From contig CM043969.1 of assembly GCA_014529385.2 (NCBI GenBank), positions 11,015,001 through 11,079,000 on the forward strand: DNA of 64,000 bases. Reading direction: 5' to 3'. Under the pieces are notes generated by a model, which was not told the origin of the DNA, did no database searches, and saw nothing but the letters and a program-made list of their open reading frames with translations. A program made the position numbers and the translations under genes. The stretch is from Adiantum capillus-veneris. Taxonomy: Eukaryota > Streptophyta > Polypodiopsida > Polypodiales > Pteridaceae. Of this stretch, positions 56,683-64,000 are shown piece after piece (positions within the stretch are counted from its first letter, which is position 1; each line of letters starts with the position of its first letter).

Positions 56683-57530
56683 ATGGCTCTGACAACAATA
56701 AAGATGTTTTCAAGATGTTTATTGTTGAGGGTTGAGGACAATTTGGATGGGAATAACTACCCAATGGGGGCTTACATGATGACACATGTGCTTGTGCCCC
56801 AAAGGGCGTTTGGAATGTTGTATAGGGCATTGATGTCCGACTGGCTTCTGTGGATACAGGCTCTATTGAGTATGTTGTGTATGTTGCAGGTTCTAGGAGA
56901 TCTATTACTGGTAGAGTTGTTTTGCCTACGACTGAGAAATCTCGTTGGGATGGTGGGCTAGTCTATGAGGTAATGGAGAAGCTCCAAAGACATCGAAAAC
57001 TCTAGGAGTTTCATAATGAAGAAGTTTCTTGCAAGCGGTGCCAAAGACACAGTGCTTACCGAATGGTGAAGTTTGAAGCTATCTCCCAATGAGTCTATCC
57101 ACAAGTATGTGGACAAGTTTTGGGATTTACATCTCAAAGCGACAGTCTACCATAAGATAGACTTCGCTAAACAAAAACAACAATTTTGTGTAGGACTACC
57201 TCAAGATATGGCCGAGTATGTCAACTCTCAAAGGCATAGGACCATCACTGAAGTGATTTACCATACTATGGTCACTTCACGAATCAATTTCCAACAAGGG
57301 CTAAAAGGAATTTTAAGCCCATGAAAACTAAAGACTGACATGAACCTAGAGGGAAGAACAATGCTCAAAATTCTTCCCAATGCAATATTAGCAACAACAA
57401 CAACAATGAGACCAAGGAGAAAGGAGTTTACAAAGGTAAAAATAAACTCTCTCTTGAAGAGTTAGAGGCTTTCAATGACCATAAATGTTTCAAGTGTGGG
57501 AAGTAAGCTCCAAAAGAGGAACTCTATGCT
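56683..57530 (+). pseudogene. Plus-strand Gypsy gag remnant
   Basis: 56683 starts MALTTIKMF, with RVEDNLDGNNYPMGAYMMTH, a gag-like N-terminal motif. After frame breaks, KKFLASGAKDTVLTEW near 57017 leads, past a TGA, to LSPNESIHKYVDKFWDLHLK and QQFCVGLPQDMAEYVNSQRH (57073-57324), the core of a retrotransposon gag domain. At about 57487 a zinc knuckle starts (HKCFKCGK) but is cut by TAA, and the rest of the knuckle is deleted before the protease. Confidence 0.65.
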
Positions 57531-57539
57531 TGGAAAAAG

Positions 57540-57938
57540 GTGAGGGAGCATGATGCCTTTATCCTTTTTGACCCTGGCTCTACTCAGAACTTCATATCAA
57601 AGGAGTTGGCCACTAAGTTAGGTATACAAGCTGATGAAATGGGAGACACCATTATGGTCGATGGAGCTCTCAAGGGACAAGAAGCCGCAGTTACTCCCTT
57701 GATTGGAAAATTGAGACTTCATGTCCAAAGCTATGTCAACAAAGAAGACTTTTTCATCTCCCCTCTCCAACATGAAGATGTCATCTTAGGGGCACCATGG
57801 TTCACCCGCATGGCTTCCAACATGAAATTCCCTGAACGGAGAATTTATTTCATCTACATGAAAAAAAACATGTACATAGATTCTAATGAGCTGGGTCGTA
57901 CTCTCGGGGGGTTCACCATTCAGTACCCCCCTATATAA
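57540..57938 (+). pseudogene. Gypsy aspartic protease domain
   Basis: AFILFDPGSTQNFISKELAT carries the catalytic Asp, with Pro-Gly in place of the usual Ser/Thr-Gly, and VILGAPWFTRMASNMKFPER gives the C-terminal ILG motif. This domain would cut the polyprotein. It ends where a MITE-like sequence interrupts the element. Confidence 0.75.
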
Positions 57939-58133
57939 CGTGCGTTCGCGGGTTATTAAAAACCCCCTCTTTTAACATGTTTGAATGAATAAAATGACCC
58001 CTTATTTTAGGATTTTGTTTCAAAATTTAATATAAAAACCCCTTATTTTAATGTATCTCTGTTAAATTATGCTAAATTTTTGCATTTTAAAACCCCTCCT
58101 TTCAAACTCACGTTATACATTAACATGGTTACA
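57933..58133. mobile_element. MITE-like insertion with TATAACGTG terminal repeats
   Basis: A ~200-bp AT-rich segment with ends TATAACGTGCGTTCG and, in reverse complement, TATAACGTGAGTTTG (13 of 15 matching). It holds repeated CCCCTTATTTTA-type motifs and lies between Gypsy protease and RT sequence. No coding capacity, so it would need a transposase in trans. Confidence 0.55.
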
Positions 58134-58349
58134 TAGTGCACCCCTCGAGGTCGTACTATACCTCTTGTAAATTCACGTGCTTTTGATAAGTCAATGAAAA
58201 GCTCAGTTTTTGCGTATATGATTTTGTCAAAGAGTCCACAAATGACCCTAATGTCTTATCCAATGGAAATGGTAGGGATCACAAGGAATTCGAGTTGTCT
58301 AATTTCCTAAATGGATTCCAAGATGTTTTTATAGATGACATCCTGGAGA

Positions 58350-58482
58350 GTTACCTCCAAAACGAGGGGATGATGACCATAAGATAGAGCTTCTACTTGG
58401 GAGCTCACCGCCTAATAAGCCTCCTTATAGAGTTTCTCAAACTCAACAAGAGGAGATTATGAGGCAAGTACATGAACTTGTA
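58350..58482 (+). pseudogene. Start of the Gypsy reverse transcriptase, truncated
   Basis: The plus strand reads LPPKRGDDDHKIELLLGSSP followed by NKPPYRVSQTQQEEIMRQVH, the well-known beginning of a plant Gypsy RT. The sequence changes abruptly after ELV at about 58482, so catalytic motifs, RNase H and integrase are missing. Confidence 0.8.
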
Positions 58483-60100
58483 GTGATAGCCTTTTTTCGG
58501 CTCTCCATAATTGCCATAGTGAGCTACGTCACCCTACCAAATTCACCCAAATACTATGGCTATCTTCACCCTTTCACTATACATAGGCGTGTGTGAGTTA
58601 GGGGACTTTTCCTATATCTCTTACAAACCCTCACTTAGCTAGTCACTGGGTTAATTGAGCCAATAAAATAAAAATAATAAAAAACATAAAATATATTATG
58701 GCCCATTTGTGTGTAAATATTTCATTGTATATAGAAAATAAATATAAGAAATTTTCATAATTATTTTGGTATTTATTTAAATATTTTTACCTAGGTGTGT
58801 GTTATTTACCTATGTATGCTATGTACATTGACTCACCATTACTACAATTTTTCTTACCATTTTGTATACTCTTTATTCCATATAGATATATTTTCATGCA
58901 AGCTTCTCTTATTTTTGGTGTGAATCCACTTCAAGGAGAAACCTCAAAAATACCTTCCACCATCCGTCATTGCCTTTCACTAAATTCATATTTCCTACAG
59001 GTATTCTTTCTTATCTCCTGTAAATAAATATACATCAATAAAAACAAATGAGGGCCCTCCTCATTTGATTCCCTATATTTATTTTTTATATATATAGCGC
59101 ACACTATATTAGATACCATAAATTGTTTATATATATTAGCCTCTTTTTTTCTATCATATCCATATATTATATTTATGCTTAATCCACAACCATGCATATT
59201 TTCAAACCCCCAAGAATATATTAGGTCATGCTCTAATGCAAGGAGGGGCTCACCTTTGGGGTCATATGCAAATTCAACAAAAGAGGGGCCACTAAAGACG
59301 TTTTTGTGAAGAAAAGTAGGCATTTTGGTGGGATTTTGTTGTGTGCATCCCCACTCCGAATTTGAAGTGGTGGCTAGAAGACAAAATGTGGACCAAGAGC
59401 AGAATAATCACCTCGAACATTTTGATAATTTTTGGAGCTACCACCGGTGAGATATGATTTTTTGATTGGACCCCAGTCTGTCCACTTTTCTCACAAGTAG
59501 CACATAGTCTTCTCTCACCTCCTTTCCTACTATAACCTCTTCATCCTTTCACAAAAAGAGAAAAAATCAGTAATTGACCAAGCTCAAGCTCTACAACAGG
59601 AGGATTTTCATCATGGAAAATTTAATTTTCATGGTCACGTGAACTACACCGGTAGAGTTCTACAATCGTTCAATCGTTGGAGGAGATAGGTGAAAATTTC
59701 CCTTTCCATCTTGTAGTTTTCATCAAATTGTGTATATTCTAATCCTTCTCTTACTTTTTATCATTGTACAAATCATATAATGCACCTTGAGTGCATATTC
59801 CATGTAATTTTACCCAATCCTACTAACTACAAACTACTAACACTAACCACTAACATACTAATGTAAAATAGCCATTAACCTAACCATAAAAGACACCACC
59901 TCAAGCCTACATGTGCATAGTAAAACTCTCTCTCTCTCTCTCTCCTTCCTTAAAACTCTACTTTCACCTTATCTACCATCAATAATGATCTCTTTTGAGC
60001 CCGCATTCATTGTTCAAGCAGACAAAGAAGGCCCTCAATGTTTTGATATTAAAAAAAAATCATAATCCTGATTTGTTAGCTTGTAAATTAGGATTTTCAA
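58483..60100. other. No gene recognised
   Basis: AT-rich sequence. Short open frames, such as 58967-59323 on the minus strand, show no family. A short (CT)n tract lies near 59928-59942. Confidence 0.4.
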
Positions 60101-60689
60101 TAATCTTAATGAGAGGTCTCCAACCTATAAATAGGCCCCTCTCCTTCTTGTAAATAATCTCCAATATCTCATATAGCACCCCAAAACTCTATGTGTGAGG
60201 AGAGACTTAGACGTAGAAACCATTTTGTGAGCTTCACTTTTGGTGTGAGAGAAGCTTTCAAGCTACAGATTGTAAATGAGAGAGCGTGAGTTCAAAAATC
60301 TCAAAACCACTATTGTATATGTTCCTCCATCATCAATAAGTTGAGGTTTGGTGCATCAAAGGCATGATTTGACATTCAAATCTTTGTCCTTCCACTTGTG
60401 CAATACCGTTTGGTGAATTTAAGGTGACTTGTGTATTTTAAGTTTCTATCATTTGATCTTGTTTGAGAAAGTGTTTTAGTGTGTTTTTTGCCAATTTTGT
60501 GTCCATTGTAAGAGGCTATTGTGGTGAGAGGTCTCCCACGTCCTAAGTGTCATGACAAGGGTAATGCTTGGTGGTCAAGGACCAGGCCCAAGGGGCCGGC
60601 TGCTAGTGTGGATAGGGAATGAGGCCCAAGGGGCTATTTAATGGGTGGTTGGGAGGATCATTCTCAGGGCAGTTCCCCAAGGGTCTTAC
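60101..60689 (+). repeat. Probable LTR (3' part) with TATA box
   Basis: CTATAAATAGGCCCC at about 60126 is a good TATA box. The segment ends GGGTCTTACA at 60689, followed by a primer-site-like sequence. No second copy lies in the window, so LTR status rests on these signals. Confidence 0.5.
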
Positions 60690-60704
60690 ATTGGTATCAA
60701 GAGC
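60690..60704 (+). other. Primer-binding-site-like sequence
   Basis: TTGGTATCAAGAGCC is the initiator methionine tRNA complement with one extra A (canonical TGGTATCAGAGC). It follows directly on an LTR-like CTTACA end. Confidence 0.6.
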
Positions 60705-61539
60705 CTCAGGTTTTTTCAGGGCAAGGCGTGGTCCTCATCTTTTTTGGCAGGTTCATGCAAGCAAGGGAGGCCGAAAAAGTCTCGCAGGCGGGCATGGCCG
60801 CTTAGCAGGGAGAGTGGAAGACGTTTGGGCTCACGGGACCCGACCCTAACGAGGAGGGAGAGGCGGAGAGAGTTCCGCAGAATTGCTCGCGCTCGGGCTC
60901 GGGAGGTGCGTAAGGGGACGGAGGACAAAGTCTGTCACGTCGGCTACTACAGCCGCGGAGCTTCAGACCGTGCGCTCTCTCTCTTTGTCTGGCAATCAAC
61001 GCCTCTGCCCGCCATCGCCAGAGCTTGGAAGTGTTTGCCTTTCCATACTTGGCCGCCCAAGGCCTTAGGGCATATTCAATTTAAGTTATAAGAGTAAGTA
61101 TCTGCGGAGGCCGCAGTTTTTCGTCGCTTCGAGGGCGTACTCGACCACCCATCGGCAAAGGTCCGGGCTTTCTGCAGCAATCTGGCCTTTTGCAGCAATC
61201 TTCAACAACCACCAATCCGCTGCATAAATTTGAACATTTCAAAATTTTGATGATTGGATACAATGTCCATACAACCGTTGCATTAAAGAAATCGACATTG
61301 GCAGATAAGTTTTTCTTCCAACTGTTTCGCTTGTGGCTAGGTAACAAGATTTTCCACCTTTTTGCCTCCGATCTACCGAATCAATTGGCACGGTTAATTG
61401 ATTGCGGTCGTGGCGGTTTCTGGCCTCTTCAAATTGCTATTTGCTAAGCCACGAGCTTGGCACAGCTAATTACTATTTGTCAAGACACGCACTTAGCAAG
61501 GCTAATTTGCGGTGCTTCACGGTACCAAGCAACATCGTT

Positions 61540-61955
61540 ATGGATACCTCGATTGATTTGCTGGATATGGAACTTGCTGACAATCATCTTTTTGACTTTG
61601 AACTTCCTTCTCAGGCATCTACTCCTCCTCCTCAAAGTGTACTTGAAATTTTGGAGGATACTAGCAATCTCCTCGATGACAAAGAGTACGTTACACGACG
61701 TGAATTTCAAATATTTAAAGAACGGTTTCGTAAATTGGCGGTTCACATTCAATTACTGGCTACATATGGATCACCTTATAGAGCTAGTCATCTCGTGCAT
61801 CCCAGAGGCTACCATATCTACACGTGGCAGTAGTTGAAACAGTCTCTACCAAGGTGGCAAAGAGGAGACTTTCCCCAGTAGACTTTCAGAAAGCCAAATT
61901 GCAAAAGTTATGTTTCAATTGTATGGGACAGCATCAACGGAAACATTGTCCCCAG
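61540..61955 (+). pseudogene. Gag-like fragment with an atypical zinc knuckle
   Basis: From about 61540 the plus strand reads MDTSIDLLDMELADNHLFDF with an acidic, helical stretch (EYVTRREFQIFKERFRKLAV). After a frame change it continues as VAKRRLSPVDFQKAKLQKLC and the knuckle CFNCMGQHQRKHC, which has one residue fewer than CX2CX4HX4C between the second Cys and His. It is followed by CCCCAG|GTACTGG, which could be a splice donor. It lies downstream of the LTR and primer site at 60.7 kb and may be their gag. The family is not certain. Confidence 0.4.
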
Positions 61956-61959
61956 GTAC

Positions 61960-64000
61960 TGGATTCTTAGACCTTTTTGATGGATTTTACGTCTAAGTAG
62001 TCAATAAATTTCTTGCATGCTCTTTAGTGGTTATCTCCTCTTTCAGATAACCCTTTTGGTTGGTTGTATATGATACACTACCTTGCTTAGTATAGCATAT
62101 TCCGTCACAATATACTACATCATGCTTGCTTCTTTAAGCAATTTGGACATGTTCGACACGTTCGATTCCTCTCCACTTGGACACATGTGTGTCAAAGGGA
62201 GCATACATGAGCATCATCACTATATGAGCACATGAGCATTAACGTGAAGCACGGCTTCTTTATGAAATTTTTGGAACATGGCTTCCACAGGTTTAAAATA
62301 TGTTAAATAACAAGTTTTTGCATCACAAGACCCTGTATATGGTGCATGTAACGACATATTTTCCGTACCAGATATGGCTATGAGCCACATTGCAAAGAGT
62401 TTTGCTAAACTCCATACACTTGCCACTGCTAGGCGACTGACATACACATTTTTACAGTTTTCTTTTAGGCTGCAATGCTTGTCTATTGCGAACAGCAACG
62501 TGCTTTAACAATTTACTTAAGACAAAGGCAAATTGAGCTGTATCGTTTCTCGATAGTGCAAGGCACTTTAGGTATCAATTGGTCGAGCCCGTCAATGTCG
62601 CCCAGGGCTTACACCTCTGCGTGCATGGCATGCCAACGAGATTGGTATAACCCCATATCATTCTTATTCTGCTTCCGCCATAACACTAAAATCTATGTCA
62701 AGGCCAAGGTAAGTCGCTAATATCTTCAAACATTTTTTGTGTTATTCACAGGCAAAGTTACCCTAATACAGTCACGGTCCCATACACGGTCGGTGGGACA
62801 TGATATGACTTCGCGTACTTATCTCTACAAGGGAGTGGTACAAGTACACAGTTGTACGCTTATAGGATAAGCTAAACCTCTCTCTCCAAGGATGAGTAGT
62901 TGTATGCTTATAGGATAAAACACAGACATGGTATGGCATACAACACATTCGCATAAGGGGTTTTTCCTCAGCCCAGCACTCTCTCTCTCTCTTCCCACTT
63001 TCTATGCGGGAAAGGTGAAACTAGACACGATTTCCTTAAACTCTTTCTAACATAATACGATAACAGGACTGGCTATGAGCAAACAGGAAGGGCTACGAGC
63101 CATCACTTACCATCTCTTTGTAAATGGACAAGCATGAGTCTTGCCATTAGTGATTTTTTGGACATTATTTTTGCATGCCACACTTTCAGTGTGACAGTCA
63201 AGTAGCGTTTTTTAACGTTGTAAACTCGTAAGGGCTTATCTTATCTACCAAGGTGTATGGATGAAGCCAATATTTCCAACTGCACGACTACTCACAAAAA
63301 CCTTAGATTATGGATTTTTGGGTGTGAAAAAGCTCTAGTTGTGCATACAACTCCAATTTTAGTAGAGCTCCTATTAGCATTAAGAGTGCCTATAGGAGTA
63401 AAGTTTTGGGGTAAGACCCAACTCGTGATTACATGATGCAGTTGTAGACCCACTTGTAGGGTTTATTTGGCACATGTTGTCACATGGGATGCAACATGGT
63501 CTAGGAGTTCGGTTTAGCCAGTGTGGAGCAAGGCTAATGAGGGTCCCTCTCACTCCCATCGTAGAGTGTTTGCACTTAGCTCCACACACAAGTACATCAT
63601 GTACTTATAGGATGTTCTTTTCTCAGACATCCTTAGTTGAGACATATTCTACATGTGGCGAATATGAGTCTCTGGTACTGACACTGGCGCCCACTATTTC
63701 TAGTATGTGTCACGACAAGGTCCCTATGTGCTAGTCAAATCTGTTTTCTAGGCCATTTTTGCACGATGTAGCAATTTCGGTGGCCAAAAATTGTCAGATA
63801 CTTAGCATGACTTGTTACGGTACAAGTGCAGCTAAACAACATGACAGATGGTTGTTTTAGCGTATAGCAAGGCTATGAGTTGTTAATGAAAAAGTTTCAT
63901 TGTTTGCACCTAGAAGTGACTTTTATTTCACCTTCTATTATGGTTCAGACGTTTCAGCAAAGCTTGCAAAAGATTGCAACTGAAAGTATTAAGTTTCTTT
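61960..64000. other. No gene recognised
   Basis: Open frames at 62220-62720 and 63380-63734 have no recognised domain, and Cys and Trp patterns look random. A (CT)n-rich short tract lies near 62978. Probably decayed mobile or intergenic DNA. Confidence 0.45.

Noticed and set aside
1-64000. tRNA, rRNA or microRNA genes
   Set aside because: No cloverleaf, rRNA core or convincing stem-loop precursor was found by eye; the hairpin arrays are tandem and too regular to call microRNA genes.

Overview
The window looks like nuclear DNA of a land plant, most likely a seed-free vascular plant such as a fern. That is inferred from a large PLS-type PPR gene of the kind those lineages carry in great number, many short GT-AG introns (about 60 to 145 bp), and dense nested Copia, Gypsy, L1-type LINE and hAT remnants. 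I see no rRNA, tRNA, CRISPR or bacterial-style gene. The only host gene that looks intact is the PPR gene at 52.6-55.5 kb (minus strand, one intron); almost everything else is mobile DNA in various states of decay.

Layout. 1.5-7.4 kb: two long direct repeats (LTR-like) around a gag-like pseudogene, minus strand. 8.46-13.87 kb: Copia-1, a nearly complete Tork/Tnt1-like element with a 5-bp target duplication, sitting inside an older minus-strand Gypsy element. Pieces of that Gypsy appear at 14.2-16.8 kb (protease and linker), 29.2-30.7 kb and 36.0-36.3 kb (gag). 16.93-29.06 kb: an island lying between the Gypsy gag and protease parts, bounded by 33-bp inverted repeats matching at 32 of 33 positions. 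30.66-35.97 kb: a decayed hAT element inside the Gypsy gag. 38.9-42.7 kb: a decayed L1-type LINE, minus strand. 44.4-45.3 kb: Gypsy gag remnant. 45.69-50.77 kb: Copia-2, rearranged. 56.2-58.5 kb: truncated plus-strand Gypsy with a MITE-like insert. 60.1-62.0 kb: LTR/primer-site and zinc-knuckle fragment. The last 2 kb have no recognisable gene.

The most interesting part is the 16.93-29.06 kb island. It contains at least four decayed but spliced genes and three families of tandem repeats. (i) A minus-strand gene at 26.16-28.73 kb has five exons, all in phase 0 and all multiples of three, with a single premature stop. Its D, D, CxxC, CxxH and E residues are placed as in a DDE transposase of the hAT/Transib/MULE/Kolobok type. 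(ii) A convergent plus-strand gene of unknown function lies at 24.25-25.84 kb. (iii) A minus-strand gene at 18.8-20.56 kb has a first exon that is clearly histone H3-like (a TARRATG tail and an LPFQR block), a downstream exon resembling H3 helices 2 and 3, and a long coiled-coil and RG-rich C-terminal extension. (iv) Another plus-strand spliced gene lies at 17.2-18.65 kb. Between them, arrays of ~80-130 bp units at 20.0, 20.6-21.36, 22.4-22.7 and 23.75-24.23 kb are each internally palindromic and share the arm ACCAAGCGAATA / TATTCGCTTGGT. My inference is a large, previously undescribed DNA transposon carrying a histone H3-like gene and arrays of palindromic binding sites. It inserted into a Gypsy element and is now decaying, mainly through C-to-T type stops.
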